From NCBI GenBank assembly GCA_016715895.1, contig JADJXH010000004.1:1302001-1366000 (forward strand): DNA of 64,000 nt. Reading direction: 5' to 3'. This stretch comes from Flavobacteriales bacterium (GTDB lineage: Bacteria; Bacteroidota; Bacteroidia; Flavobacteriales_F; PHOS-HE28). Each line of letters opens with the position of its first letter. Position 1 is the stretch's first letter. The notes below the pieces were generated by a model. That model was not told the origin of the DNA. It was given only the letters and a program-made list of their open reading frames with translations, and made no database searches. The position numbers and the translations under genes were made by a program. Of the stretch, positions 10,134-19,025 are shown piece after piece.

Positions 10134-11644
10134 CACGGCACCGGTTGCGGCAACAACTGTTCCAGGTAGCTGCGGTCGTTGGCCAGGCGCGGCACCTTGT
10201 GCTGGCCGCCAAGCTTGCCGCGCAGCTTCATCCACTCGTGGAAGGTGCCGGCCGGCACCGCGTGCACCACGGGCCTGGCCAGAAGACGGTCGCCGGTGCG
10301 CTTGGCGTCGTAGTCCGAGTTCACCTCCCGCAGCGAGGCGTCCATGGTGGCGATGAAGGCATCAAGGTCCCGGGGGCTGCGCTCGAACTCGATGATCCAT
10401 TCGTGTCCGCCGCGCCCCGTGGCGCTCTGGTGGATGGGTCCGGCGGTGTATTCGCGGACGATGGCGTCATGCACGCGGCACGCGGCCTCGATGGCGCGGT
10501 CGGCGTTCTCCACGATCAGCTCCTCCCCGAAGGCGTTGATGAAGCTGCGCGTACGGCCGCTCACCTGGATGCGGTAGGGGCGCACGCTGGTGAAGCGCAC
10601 CGTGTCGCCGGGCACGTAGCGCCAGAGACCGGCATTGGTGCTCACCACCAGGGCGTACTGCCGCCCCACCTCCACCTCGTGCAGCAGTTTGGTCTCCGGC
10701 CGTTCGCGTCCCACCTGGTCCAGCGGCATGAACTCGAAGAAGATGCCGTAGTCCAGCATCAGCAGCAGGTCGTCCGCGCCGTGCCGGTCCTGGATGGCGA
10801 AGTAGCCCTCGCTGGCGTTGTAGCTCTCCAGGTAGTTCATGGTGGGCGAGGGGAACAGCGCGGCGAACTGGTCGCGGTAGGGGCGGAAGCTCACACCGCC
10901 GTGCATGAAGAGCTCCAGGTTGGGCCACACCTCCAGCATGTGGCGCTTGCCGGTGAGCTCCAGGATGCGCCGCAGGATCACCAGGGTCCAGCTGGGCACA
11001 CCGGCGATGCAGCGCACATCCTCGCGCATGGTCTCGCGTGCCATCTGCTCGATCTTCTCCTCCCATTTGTCCATCAGCGCCACCTCGATCGCCGGGGTGC
11101 GCCGGAACTCCACCCAGATGGGCAGGTTGCGGATGATGATGGCGCTGAGATCGCCCGCATAAGCGTCAGGCCGGAGCCGCTCGATGGTGCTGCTGCCGCC
11201 CACCACCATGCTCATGCCCATGAACAGCTTGCTCTGCGGGAACTGCTCGTAGTGCAGGGCGATCAGGTCCTTGCCGCCCTTGTAGTGGCAGTCCTCCAGC
11301 GCCTCGCGCGTCACGGGGATGAACTTGCTGCGGTCCTGGGTGGTGCCGCTGCTCTTGGCGAACCACTTCACGTCCGTGGGCCAGAGCAGGTTCTGTTCCC
11401 CCTGCCGCATGCGTTCCACATAGGGGCGCACATCGTTGTAGTCCTGCAGGGGCACCCGCTCGCGGAACGTGTCGGGCTCGCGCACCGTGCCATACTCGTG
11501 GCGCTTGCCCCATTCGGTGTGGCGGGCGCTGCGCACCAAGTGGTGGAACACCTCCAGCTGGGCTTCGTGCGGGTTGTCGCGGAAGAGGTTGATCTGCTGC
11601 AACCGCTTCTTGATCAGGAAGGAGAACAGCGCGTTGACGGGCAT
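10133..11644 (-). CDS. GH3 family acyl-adenylate ligase-like protein
   Basis: The product is 503 residues of the GH3 (auxin-responsive promoter) family, a branch of the adenylate-forming ANL superfamily. The ATP-binding P-loop motif is KSSGTTQDRSKFIPVT near residue 97, and the second nucleotide-binding segment includes NYLESYNASEGYFAIQD. The C-terminal domain follows after TNAGLWRYVPGDTVRF. Plant members conjugate amino acids to jasmonate or auxin; substrates of the bacterial homologues are not established. The downstream secreted protein overlaps its stop. It is divergent from the DUF2797 gene, sharing a 67-base intergenic region with opposing -7-like elements. Confidence 0.9.
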   Translation of the reverse strand: MPVNALFSFLIKKRLQQINLFRDNPHEAQLEVFHHLVRSARHTEWGKRHEYGTVREPDTFRERVPLQDYNDVRPYVERMRQGEQNLLWPTDVKWFAKSSGTTQDRSKFIPVTREALEDCHYKGGKDLIALHYEQFPQSKLFMGMSMVVGGSSTIERLRPDAYAGDLSAIIIRNLPIWVEFRRTPAIEVALMDKWEEKIEQMARETMREDVRCIAGVPSWTLVILRRILELTGKRHMLEVWPNLELFMHGGVSFRPYRDQFAALFPSPTMNYLESYNASEGYFAIQDRHGADDLLLMLDYGIFFEFMPLDQVGRERPETKLLHEVEVGRQYALVVSTNAGLWRYVPGDTVRFTSVRPYRIQVSGRTRSFINAFGEELIVENADRAIEAACRVHDAIVREYTAGPIHQSATGRGGHEWIIEFERSPRDLDAFIATMDASLREVNSDYDAKRTGDRLLARPVVHAVPAGTFHEWMKLRGKLGGQHKVPRLANDRSYLEQLLPQPVP

Positions 11645-11711
11645 GTCGGGAGCGGATGGGGTCCGTTGGCGCGGCTATCTTGTGCCGAAAAGGTAAGGAC
11701 CCGCCGCCGAC

Positions 11712-12524
11712 ATGCACACCGGACCCCTCCGCAAGCTCAGCGCCACGTTCGTTCAGGGCACCTCCCCACGCGATGGCGAGGTACGCTACAGCATGCGCCT
11801 GGCTGCCGATACCATGGACCTCAACACCCGGGTCGGAGCGGCGCTCACGGTGCGCGCCACCGGAGCCAAGACCTGTGTGGTGTGCGGGCGGAGCGTGACG
11901 AAGTTCTTCGGCCAGGGCTTCTGCTTCCCGTGCTTCCGCGATGCACCGGAGGCCTCCGAGTGCATCGTGCGGCCCGAGCTGTGCCGCGCCCACCTGGGCG
12001 AGGGTCGCGATCCGGCGTGGGAGCGGGAGCACCACGACCAGGAGCACATCGTGTACCTCAGCTACACCGGCGGGGTGAAGGTGGGCGTCACGCGCAGCAC
12101 GCAGGTGCCGGTGCGCTGGATCGATCAGGGTGCGGTGCGGGCCCTGCCCATCGCGCGAACGCCGCACCGTCAGCTCGCAGGCCTCATTGAAGTGGCCCTC
12201 AAGAAGCTGTTCGCGGACCGCACCGACTGGCGGGCCATGCTGCGCCCTGTGGACCCGCCACCCGATGTGTTGCCGGCCGCCCGATCCGGGGCTCTCGCCG
12301 CACTGCCGGAAGAGCTCGCGCCCCATGCCCTGTCCGAGGAGGAGGTGTGGACCCTGGCCTATCCCGTGGACCACCTGCCGCCCAAGGTCAAGAGCATCAA
12401 CCTGGACAAGGAGCCGGAGGTGTCCGGCACCCTGGCCGCCATCAAGGGGCAGTACCTCATCTGGGCCGATGGCCGCGTGCTCAACGTGCGGAACCACAGC
12501 GGGTTCCACATCGAACTGGCCTGA
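11712..12524 (+). CDS. DUF2797 family protein with cysteine-rich zinc-binding region
   Basis: The product is 270 residues. Cys residues at 55, 58, 71, 74, 84 and 91 (CVVCGRS, FCFPCF, CIVRPELC) look like one or two zinc sites. They are followed by HIVYLSYTGGVKVGVTR, which resembles the start of a GIY-YIG-like fold. The whole pattern matches DUF2797, a family of unknown function widespread in Bacteroidota and Actinobacteria. No signal peptide is seen, so it should act in the cytoplasm. It stands alone, divergent from the GH3 gene and convergent with sppA. Confidence 0.85.
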   Translation: MHTGPLRKLSATFVQGTSPRDGEVRYSMRLAADTMDLNTRVGAALTVRATGAKTCVVCGRSVTKFFGQGFCFPCFRDAPEASECIVRPELCRAHLGEGRDPAWEREHHDQEHIVYLSYTGGVKVGVTRSTQVPVRWIDQGAVRALPIARTPHRQLAGLIEVALKKLFADRTDWRAMLRPVDPPPDVLPAARSGALAALPEELAPHALSEEEVWTLAYPVDHLPPKVKSINLDKEPEVSGTLAAIKGQYLIWADGRVLNVRNHSGFHIELA

Positions 12525-12620
12525 ACCCGGGATCTTTTTCCGCGGTCACTGCAACCCATCCATCGGCCTCGCCGTACAGAAGGCAGGTTTTGGTCAGTGG
12601 ACCGATCGTTAGGGCAGTCG

Positions 12621-12646
12621 AGGGGTCGTTCTTCGGAACGGCCCTT
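12621..12646. terminator. Hairpin between convergent DUF2797 and sppA genes, probable bidirectional terminator
   Basis: An 11-base stem (12621-12631 with 12636-12646) with two G-U pairs closes a TTCG tetraloop. The gap between the convergent stops is 139 bases. A short T run (GTTTTC) follows on the plus side. Confidence 0.5.
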
Positions 12647-12663
12647 CGCTGTTTTCGGACGGG

Positions 12664-14463
12664 TCAGTGCACCGCGATGGCGAAGGGCATGCGGGCCTGG
12701 ATGCCGGTGGCCTGCTTCACGCGCTGCAGTTCGCGGGCCTGGCGCACCACGTCGGGGTCGAGGCCCAGCACCTCGCGCTCCACGTAGGTGGAGGCCTGTG
12801 CGTTCAGACTCTTCATGAGGCTTTTGAAGAGGTCCTCCTGCTCGGGGTAGCCCACGGTGCGGTACTCCTCCACGCCGGCCATCCGCGCGGCGGCCGTGAT
12901 GGCGTCCTCGAGACCGCCCAGCTCGTCCACCAGCCCGACCCGCTTGGCGTCCGTTCCCGTCCACACCCGGCCGCGGCCCACACTGTCCACCTGGGCCACG
13001 CTCATCTTGCGGCCTTCGGCCACACGGGCCTTGAAGTCCTCGTAGAAGCGGTCCACCAGCTCCTGGATCAGGGCACGCTCGTCGGCGCGCAGCGGGCGCG
13101 ACACGTCGAACAGGTCGGCGTAGTGGTTGGTCTTCACACCGTCCACGGTCACGCCGAGGTGCTCGTTCAACAGCTCCTGCATGTTGGGGATGATGCCGAA
13201 CACGCCGATGCTGCCGGTGATGGTGTTGGGTTCGGCGTAGATGGTGTTGGCGTTGCAACTGATGTAGTAGCCACCGCTGGCGGCCACGTCGCCCATGCTC
13301 ACCACCACCGGCTTGGCCGCGCGGGCCAGCCCCATCTCCCTCCAGATCACATCGCTGGCCAGGCCGCTGCCGCCGGGGCTGTTCACCCGCAGCACGATGG
13401 CCTTCACAGTGCTGTCCTCGCGGGCCTTGCGGATGGCCTCGGACAGCGTTTCGCTGCCGATGCTCTCCTCATCACCCTTGCCGCTGCTGATGCCGCCGGT
13501 GGCGTACACCACGGCCACTTTGGCCTTGGCGGTCGCCGAGCCGGTGATCACGTCATCACCCTTCACGCTGGCGCGCTTGTACGTGCCCAGGGACACGAGC
13601 TCCAGCTCCTTGCCCTCCTCCACGCCGAAGCGCTTCTTCATCAGGGCCAGCACCTCGTCACGGTACAGGGTGCCGTCCACCAGCCCGAGGCGGTGGGCGT
13701 CGGGCGCCTGGCGGATCAGCAGGCTGTCGGCGATCTGGTCCAGCCGGGCCTTATCCATGTGGCGCGAGGTGGCGATGGCTTCGAGGTACTGGTCCCAGAT
13801 GCCGTCGATCAGGGCGCCCAACTGCTCCTCGTTGGCCGGTGTCATCTCCGTTTCGGTGTACGACTCGCCGAAGCTCTTGTATTTGTTGTTGCTGCCTTTG
13901 ATGAACTGGATGTCCACCCCGGCCTTGTCGAACAGCCCTTTGAAGAAGGTGAGCTGGGCCTGCAGGCCGCGGAAGTCCAGGTCGCCTTCCGGCACCACGA
14001 ACACCGAATCGGCCGCGCTGGCCAGGTAGTACGTGCCCTGGGTGAGGAACTCCGAGTGCGCATAGATGGGCTTGCCGCTCGTGGTGCGGAACTCCAGCAG
14101 CTTGCGGCGGATCTCCTGCGCGGTGGCGCTGCCGGTGTTCAGCATTGTCGGCTCCAGGAAGATGCCGCTGATGCGCTCGTCGCGGCCGGCCTTGTCGATG
14201 CTCTCCAGCAGCTCGTCGAGCCCTGTGCGGCCGGCGCCTTGGAAGGGACCGAAGTCCAGGTCCAGCTCGTCCTTGCGGCCGCGGTCCACGATCTGGTCAT
14301 CCAGGCGCAGGTGCAGCACGGAGCCCTTCTTCACCGTGGGTGCCTTGTCGCCGAAGGAGGCGCCGGCGGCGGCCACGATGCCGAGCAGCAGCACGAACAG
14401 GAGCACGCACACCAGCAGGAAGCCCAGCATGGAGGCGAACACATACTTGAGGAATTGGCCCAT
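12664..14463 (-). CDS. sppA: Signal peptide peptidase SppA, 67K type
   Basis: The product is 599 residues with one N-terminal membrane anchor (about residues 8-34) and two tandem S49 peptidase domains. The nucleophile is Ser396 in GDVAASGGYY and the general-base Lys is Lys196 in NKYKSFGE, the arrangement of the double-length tetrameric enzyme. It degrades leftover signal peptides in the inner membrane, with the active site on the periplasmic side. The ATG at 14463 places the membrane anchor at the start; 23 codons of open frame upstream do not fit the family. A CGAAAGTA element (minus-strand TACTTTCG) is at 14491-14498. It is divergent from folK. Confidence 0.93.
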   Translation of the reverse strand: MGQFLKYVFASMLGFLLVCVLLFVLLLGIVAAAGASFGDKAPTVKKGSVLHLRLDDQIVDRGRKDELDLDFGPFQGAGRTGLDELLESIDKAGRDERISGIFLEPTMLNTGSATAQEIRRKLLEFRTTSGKPIYAHSEFLTQGTYYLASAADSVFVVPEGDLDFRGLQAQLTFFKGLFDKAGVDIQFIKGSNNKYKSFGESYTETEMTPANEEQLGALIDGIWDQYLEAIATSRHMDKARLDQIADSLLIRQAPDAHRLGLVDGTLYRDEVLALMKKRFGVEEGKELELVSLGTYKRASVKGDDVITGSATAKAKVAVVYATGGISSGKGDEESIGSETLSEAIRKAREDSTVKAIVLRVNSPGGSGLASDVIWREMGLARAAKPVVVSMGDVAASGGYYISCNANTIYAEPNTITGSIGVFGIIPNMQELLNEHLGVTVDGVKTNHYADLFDVSRPLRADERALIQELVDRFYEDFKARVAEGRKMSVAQVDSVGRGRVWTGTDAKRVGLVDELGGLEDAITAAARMAGVEEYRTVGYPEQEDLFKSLMKSLNAQASTYVEREVLGLDPDVVRQARELQRVKQATGIQARMPFAIAVH

Positions 14464-14579
14464 GGTCGGAAAGGAGGTTCGTTCGGAGGCCGAAAGTACC
14501 CGGCCGTGCGAGCGGCCTGCGCCCGCGATCACACCAGCGGTGGGCGGGGGGGATGGAAGGTGGCCGATACCTTCGCCCC

Positions 14580-15044
14580 GTGAGCGCCGAGGTGCTGTTG
14601 TTGCTGGGGGCCGACCAGGGCGATGTGCGGGCCACCTTCAGCCGCGCCGAACAGGCCATCGCCTCACGCTGCGGCCCGGTGCTCGCCCGCAGCCGCGACC
14701 ACTGGACCGAGCCATGGGGCTTCGCCGGCCCGTCGCTTTTCCTGAACCGGGCGCTGCTGATCGACACGGTGCTGGGGCCGGACGAGCTGATGGACCATCT
14801 GCTCGCCATCGAGCGCGAGCTGGGGCGGTTGCGCGGCAGCGGGGGCTACACCTCGCGCCCCATCGACATCGACATCCTGCTCTGGGGCGCCCAGCGCGTT
14901 GACCGGCCGGGGGTGCAGGTGCCGCACCCACGCCTGCATGAGCGCGCCTTCGCGTTGGCCCCCGCCGCCGACCTGCTGCCGCTGGCCGTGCCCCCCGGCC
15001 GGGACCGCACCGTGCTGCAGCTGCTGGACGACCTCCGGAGCTGA
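14580..15044 (+). CDS. folK: 2-amino-4-hydroxy-6-hydroxymethyldihydropteridine pyrophosphokinase
   Basis: From the GTG at 14580 the product is 154 residues. It transfers pyrophosphate from ATP to the pterin precursor in folate synthesis. The family signature RPIDIDILLWG is present, followed by PHPRLHERAFALAP. The N-terminal GSN-x-GD motif is changed to GADQGD. The GTG start is preferred because VSAEVLLLLGADQGD aligns with the family N-terminus; the ATG at 14553 would add nine unlikely residues. The downstream deoxynucleoside kinase begins 19 bases later, a gene pair common in Bacteroidota. Confidence 0.88.
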   Translation: MSAEVLLLLGADQGDVRATFSRAEQAIASRCGPVLARSRDHWTEPWGFAGPSLFLNRALLIDTVLGPDELMDHLLAIERELGRLRGSGGYTSRPIDIDILLWGAQRVDRPGVQVPHPRLHERAFALAPAADLLPLAVPPGRDRTVLQLLDDLRS

Positions 15045-15063
15045 TCGCCCAACTTCGCGCCCC

Positions 15064-15693
15064 ATGCACCACGGCTACATCGCGCTGGAGGGCCTGATCG
15101 GCGCGGGCAAGACCACGCTGGCGCGGCGGCTGGCCGAACGCTGGGGCGCCCGCCTGGTGATGGAGGAGTTCGACGACAACCCCTTCCTGCCCCGATTCTA
15201 CGCCGACCCGCAGCGCTATGCCTTCGCCGTGGAACTGAGCTTCCTCGCGCAGCGGTACCATCAGCTCAAGCGGGCCAGCGAGCAGGACCTCTTCGCCCCG
15301 CGCACCGTGGCCGACTACTCCATCGGCAAATCGCTGGTGTTCGCCAGCGCCACGCTCAACCCCGAGGAGAACACGCTCTTCCGCGACCTGTACCGCATCA
15401 TGTACGGCTCCCTGCCACGCCCCGACCTCATTGTGTACCTGCACCTTCCCCTGGAGCGGGTGCGTGACCGCATCCGCCAACGGGGCCGCAGCTACGAGCA
15501 GGACATCCGGCCGGACTACCTGGAGCGGCTGCGCGAGCTGTACATGGACCACCTGCAGAAGACCGACGGGTCGCAGGTGCTGGTGGTGGACCTGGGCGGC
15601 CGCGACCTGCTGCACGATGCGGAGGCCTTCGAGGCCTTGTGCGGGCGGCTGGAAGAGCCGCAGGACAGGCCGTTCGACGTGCTGCAGCTCTGA
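15064..15693 (+). CDS. Deoxynucleoside kinase, folK-linked
   Basis: The product is 209 residues. P-loop ALEGLIGAGKTTLARRLAE is at residues 6-24; the EEFDDNPFLPRFYADPQRYA segment, the TVADYSIGKSLVF region and the lid RGRSYEQDIRPDYLERL follow. It differs from the kinase at 8536-9237 (which has DRTIYEDAFIF) and is probably the second paralogue. In Bacteroidota this gene often sits beside folK. The substrate cannot be assigned from sequence alone. The start at 15064 fits the family; the open frame upstream overlaps folK. Confidence 0.9.
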   Translation: MHHGYIALEGLIGAGKTTLARRLAERWGARLVMEEFDDNPFLPRFYADPQRYAFAVELSFLAQRYHQLKRASEQDLFAPRTVADYSIGKSLVFASATLNPEENTLFRDLYRIMYGSLPRPDLIVYLHLPLERVRDRIRQRGRSYEQDIRPDYLERLRELYMDHLQKTDGSQVLVVDLGGRDLLHDAEAFEALCGRLEEPQDRPFDVLQL

Positions 15694-15752
15694 TCCACAG
15701 GGCGCCGTGGAGAATTGGCCGGATCCGGGCCTTCCGCCCACGGGGGCGTTGT

Positions 15753-15760
15753 TATGTTTG
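15753..15760 (+). promoter_or_regulatory. -7 box upstream of OmpA/TPR lipoprotein
   Basis: TATGTTTG matches TAnnTTTG exactly, 36 bases before the ATG at 15797. No well-placed upstream TTG is seen. Confidence 0.5.
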
Positions 15761-15796
15761 CGCCCGGAACCTCCTGACCATCAGCATCCCGAACAC

Positions 15797-17500
15797 ATGA
15801 AGCACGTCCCCCTGCGCGGCGCGGCCCTCCTGGCCGGCTCAGCCCTCGTTCTTGCCGGTTGCGGCGGATTGGGCAAAATGACCAAGTACGCCGAGACCAT
15901 CAAGTACACGGTCGACCCCAACCCCCTGATCGTCCAGGGCGACAGCGTGGCGGTGAACATCCGGGGCAACTTCCCCGGCAAGTACTTCTACAAGAAGGCC
16001 CAGGTGGAGCTCACCCCCGCCATCACCTACGCCGGGGGCGAGACCCCGCTGAAGATGGCCGGCTTCCAGGGCGAGGGCGCTGCCGGCAACTACACCGTGA
16101 TCCCCTACGAGAGCGGCAAGGACTTCAACTACACCGACAAGGTCGCCTACACGCCCAGCATGGAGACCAGCGAGCTGATGATCAAGATCCTCGGCAAGCA
16201 GGGCAAGAAGGAGAAGCCCTTCGATCCGGTGAAGATCGCCGACGGCGTCATCACCACGCCCTACCTGGTGAAGAGCGACGACAAGGTGATCCTGGCCAAG
16301 GACGCCTTCCAGCGCATCACCCAGCACAGCCAGGACCTGCAGCTCAACTACAACGTGGCCAGCGACGTGCCCGTGAACGGTGACATGAAGGACGCCGACG
16401 TGAAGGCCATGCAGGACTTCCTGAAGGCCAACGCCAAGAACCCGAACGTGGTGATCAAGGGCATGCGCATCGATGCCTACGCTTCGCCGGAAGGGGAGGT
16501 GGACATGAACGAGGGCCTCGCCAACAAGCGGGACAAGCATGCCATGCGCTGGCTCCAGGCCGAGCTGGGCCGCAACAAGCTGGCCAAGGGCGACAGCCTG
16601 TTCAGCAGCACCAGCCACGGTGAGGACTGGGACGGGTTCGAGCGCGAGATGAAGGCCAGCACCTTCGCGGACAAGGACCTGGTGCTGCGCGTGCTCGGCA
16701 TGTACCCCGATGTGAACAAGCGCGAGAGCGAGATCAAGAACATGGCGGCCACCTACACGGAGATCCGCGAGACCATCCTGCCCAAACTGCGCCGCAGCGA
16801 GGTGAAGCTCAACTACGAGCGCGTGGGCAAGACCGACGAGCAGCTCACGGCCATGAGCCGCACCATGCCGGACAGCCTCACCATCGAGGAACTGCTCTTC
16901 GCCGCCACGCTCACCACGGACATGAACGAGCAGCTGCGCATCTACAAGGAGGCCGAGCGCATCTTCCCCACGGACTACCGCGGGGCCAACAACGTGGGCT
17001 ACATCCACTACCAGCAGAACCGCCTGGCCGAGGCCGAGGCCCAGTTCCAGAAGGCGAACAGCATCCATGATAACCCCATCAGCACCAACAACCTCGGCGC
17101 CTGCGCCCGCCTGAAGGGCGACCGCAAGAAGGCCATGGAGCTCTACAAGAAGTCCACCGCCGCCGGTCCGGAGGTGAGCTACAACATGGGCATCGTGCAC
17201 ATCCAGAACGGCGACTACGGCAGCGCCAACAGCAGCTTCGGCGGGGTGAACGACTTCAACAGCGCCCTGGCCAAGCTCCTGAGCGGTGACGCCGCCGGTG
17301 CCCAGCGCATGCTGGAGGGCAGCCCGGACAAGGACACCGCCGAGGGCCACTACCTGATGGCCATCTGCGGCGCCCGCCAGAACAACGGCGACATGGTGCG
17401 CAACCAGCTGGCCCTGGCCGTGCAGAAGGACGCCAAGCTGGCCGACAAGGCCCGTAAGGACCTCGAGTTCCGCGCCTTCAAGGACAACCTGGGCATCTAA
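15797..17500 (+). CDS. OmpA-like / TPR repeat outer membrane lipoprotein
   Basis: The product is 567 residues. A lipoprotein signal (MKHVPLRGAALLAGSAL then LAGC, lipobox Cys near 22) is followed by a beta-rich domain (about 35-170). Next comes an OmpA-type peptidoglycan-binding region (LNYNVASDVPVNG, then DAYASPEGEVDMNEGLANKR, about 185-260), and then a helical part with TPR repeats (IHYQQNRLAEAEAQFQKA, then KGDRKKAMELYKKS, about 390-500). It is likely anchored in the outer membrane and touches the cell wall, with TPRs for protein contacts. Homologues of this layout are common in Bacteroidota. Gln, Lys and Asn content is higher than in neighbouring genes, as in abundant proteins. Confidence 0.85.
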   Translation: MKHVPLRGAALLAGSALVLAGCGGLGKMTKYAETIKYTVDPNPLIVQGDSVAVNIRGNFPGKYFYKKAQVELTPAITYAGGETPLKMAGFQGEGAAGNYTVIPYESGKDFNYTDKVAYTPSMETSELMIKILGKQGKKEKPFDPVKIADGVITTPYLVKSDDKVILAKDAFQRITQHSQDLQLNYNVASDVPVNGDMKDADVKAMQDFLKANAKNPNVVIKGMRIDAYASPEGEVDMNEGLANKRDKHAMRWLQAELGRNKLAKGDSLFSSTSHGEDWDGFEREMKASTFADKDLVLRVLGMYPDVNKRESEIKNMAATYTEIRETILPKLRRSEVKLNYERVGKTDEQLTAMSRTMPDSLTIEELLFAATLTTDMNEQLRIYKEAERIFPTDYRGANNVGYIHYQQNRLAEAEAQFQKANSIHDNPISTNNLGACARLKGDRKKAMELYKKSTAAGPEVSYNMGIVHIQNGDYGSANSSFGGVNDFNSALAKLLSGDAAGAQRMLEGSPDKDTAEGHYLMAICGARQNNGDMVRNQLALAVQKDAKLADKARKDLEFRAFKDNLGI

Positions 17501-17520
17501 GTCCGAACGCGATCCATCCC

Positions 17521-17551
17521 AAGCCCCCGGCCTCAGGCCCGGGGGCTTTTT
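17521..17551 (+). terminator. Rho-independent terminator after OmpA/TPR gene
   Basis: A perfect 10-base stem AAGCCCCCGG/CCGGGGGCTT (17521-17530 with 17539-17548) with an 8-base loop is followed by TTTCG. It lies 20 bases after the stop. Confidence 0.9.
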
Positions 17552-17915
17552 CGTTCGCTCCGGGTCGCACGGGCCGGGAGGACAGGAGTTGCTTCGGGAC
17601 ACGGTCGCCCCAACACCGCGCCTGTCCTCAGCGTGCGATGGCTCCAGCGGGACGGGTGACCCATGAGTTGTGTGGAAGGTCGCCTGTTCGCCCGCGCTTG
17701 CCTTGGATCGCTCGTCCGCGCTTGAGGCGTGGATGCGATGATCCAGCTCGCATGAACTGGCTCCCTCGCTTCGTACTCGATCGGTTCCACCTCCACCAGG
17801 CCGGGCCTTCCGGCGCAGCCCGCTGCCGAACTGAGTGGAGGCTGGGATCCGCGGTACAGCCGGCGACCGCGGAGCGGCAGGGCATGATGATCCGCGGCAC
17901 AGCCGCGCACCCGGC
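17552..17915. other. Non-coding gap with an imperfect duplicated segment
   Basis: This 364-base stretch lies between the OmpA/TPR terminator and the convergent PorG-like gene. I see no convincing gene; short open frames in it have poor codon use. GATCCGCGGTACAGCCG (near 17848) recurs as GATCCGCGGCACAGCCG (near 17889), giving a partial direct repeat with GC-rich palindromic cores. Nothing resembling a known RNA was recognised. Confidence 0.5.
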
Positions 17916-18887
17916 TCAGAAGATGATCTTCTGCCGGCGGATGCGGGTGCGGTACTTCTTGCTGCCGCTCTTGTACTTGTACAGCTTGTGATGCACCTGC
18001 AGGCGCAGGAACAGGTACGCGTCGTTGTCGCTGCTGTCGCCGCGCTGCTGGCCGGGGCTGGTGGTGAGCTCGTTCACGTTGTCGCCCACACCCAGGCTGG
18101 GGTCGGCCATGTACACGCCCACATCGCCGCTCACCGTGCGGATGGCGTCGGGGTCGTAGTACACGGTGCTCACATCGTCGATGTAGTCGGTGAAGGTGGT
18201 GGTGTGCTGCAGCTCCAGGCCAACGCTCCACTGCTTGGTGAGCGCCTTTCGGATGCCGAAGCCCATGGGCACGCAGAAACCGAAGTTGCTGTACTCCTGC
18301 GCCCCGCCCGGCAGGCCCTGGCCCTCGGTGTGGAGGGGCTTCAGCCGCACCCAGGTGTTGTTGAACTTGCCGCGCGGGTCGAAGTAGAAGCCGCCGACGC
18401 CGATGAAGCCGTAGAGCCCCACACGGCTGGCCTTCTGGCCCTTCACGCCGCGCAGGTCGTAGATGTGGCCGAGCTCCTCCTTGAAGGCATGCAGCTCGAA
18501 CAGCACGCTGAACTCGAACAGATCACTGCGGAAGTTGAGGTTCCGGTTGCGGCGGAAGGTCTCGGCGGTGAGGTTGTCGTTGCCCGCCAGCACGCCGTAG
18601 GCCAGCGAGGTGCGCATGGCCATGCGTTCGCGCAGGTAGTACCGCCAGCCCAAGCTGAACGCGGGGCGCGTCTGGCTCACCTCCAGGTCCCAGATGAAGG
18701 AGGTGCCGATCTGGTCGCGGCCGCCCAGCTCGCCCAGGAAGTTGGCGGCGCCGAGCCCGATGGTGATCTCGTTGCGGTTGGTCTTCCAGTAGTTCGACTT
18801 GCGGAAGTACTGGGCATGAAGGCCGGCGCCCCCAAGGAGGCCCGATAGCAGCAGGACAGTGATGCGAAGCGCGTAGCGTCCCTTCAT
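17916..18887 (-). CDS. DUF6089 / PorG-like outer membrane beta-barrel protein
   Basis: The product is 323 residues with a signal peptide (about residues 1-25, cleaved near LHAQ). The sequence SNYWKTNRNEITIGLGAANF followed by LGELGGRDQIGT is characteristic of the DUF6089 family, to which the type IX secretion component PorG belongs. Alternating hydrophobic strands and a C-terminal strand rich in aromatic residues fit an outer-membrane barrel. The family is large in Bacteroidota, so a specific T9SS role is a plausible inference only. The T9SS cargo genes in this window show that such a system should exist in the organism. Confidence 0.8.
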   Translation of the reverse strand: MKGRYALRITVLLLSGLLGGAGLHAQYFRKSNYWKTNRNEITIGLGAANFLGELGGRDQIGTSFIWDLEVSQTRPAFSLGWRYYLRERMAMRTSLAYGVLAGNDNLTAETFRRNRNLNFRSDLFEFSVLFELHAFKEELGHIYDLRGVKGQKASRVGLYGFIGVGGFYFDPRGKFNNTWVRLKPLHTEGQGLPGGAQEYSNFGFCVPMGFGIRKALTKQWSVGLELQHTTTFTDYIDDVSTVYYDPDAIRTVSGDVGVYMADPSLGVGDNVNELTTSPGQQRGDSSDNDAYLFLRLQVHHKLYKYKSGSKKYRTRIRRQKIIF

Positions 18888-19025
18888 GCGTGCACCCGGT
18901 TTCCGTTCAAATGTATCGGCTGGGACGGAACGGCCAAGTGAGCGGCGGCCGTCCTATCCCCATAGACCTGTTGAACGGCCGAGGGTTGCCTTTCTACGCG
19001 GCTCCGCTGAAGGGGTTCTGTTCCG

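Noticed and set aside
17628..17900. Small minus-strand protein of 90 residues in the gap before the PorG-like gene
   Set aside because: Odd composition (Arg, Ser, Trp-rich), no start context and it covers the duplicated block; kept as non-coding gap.
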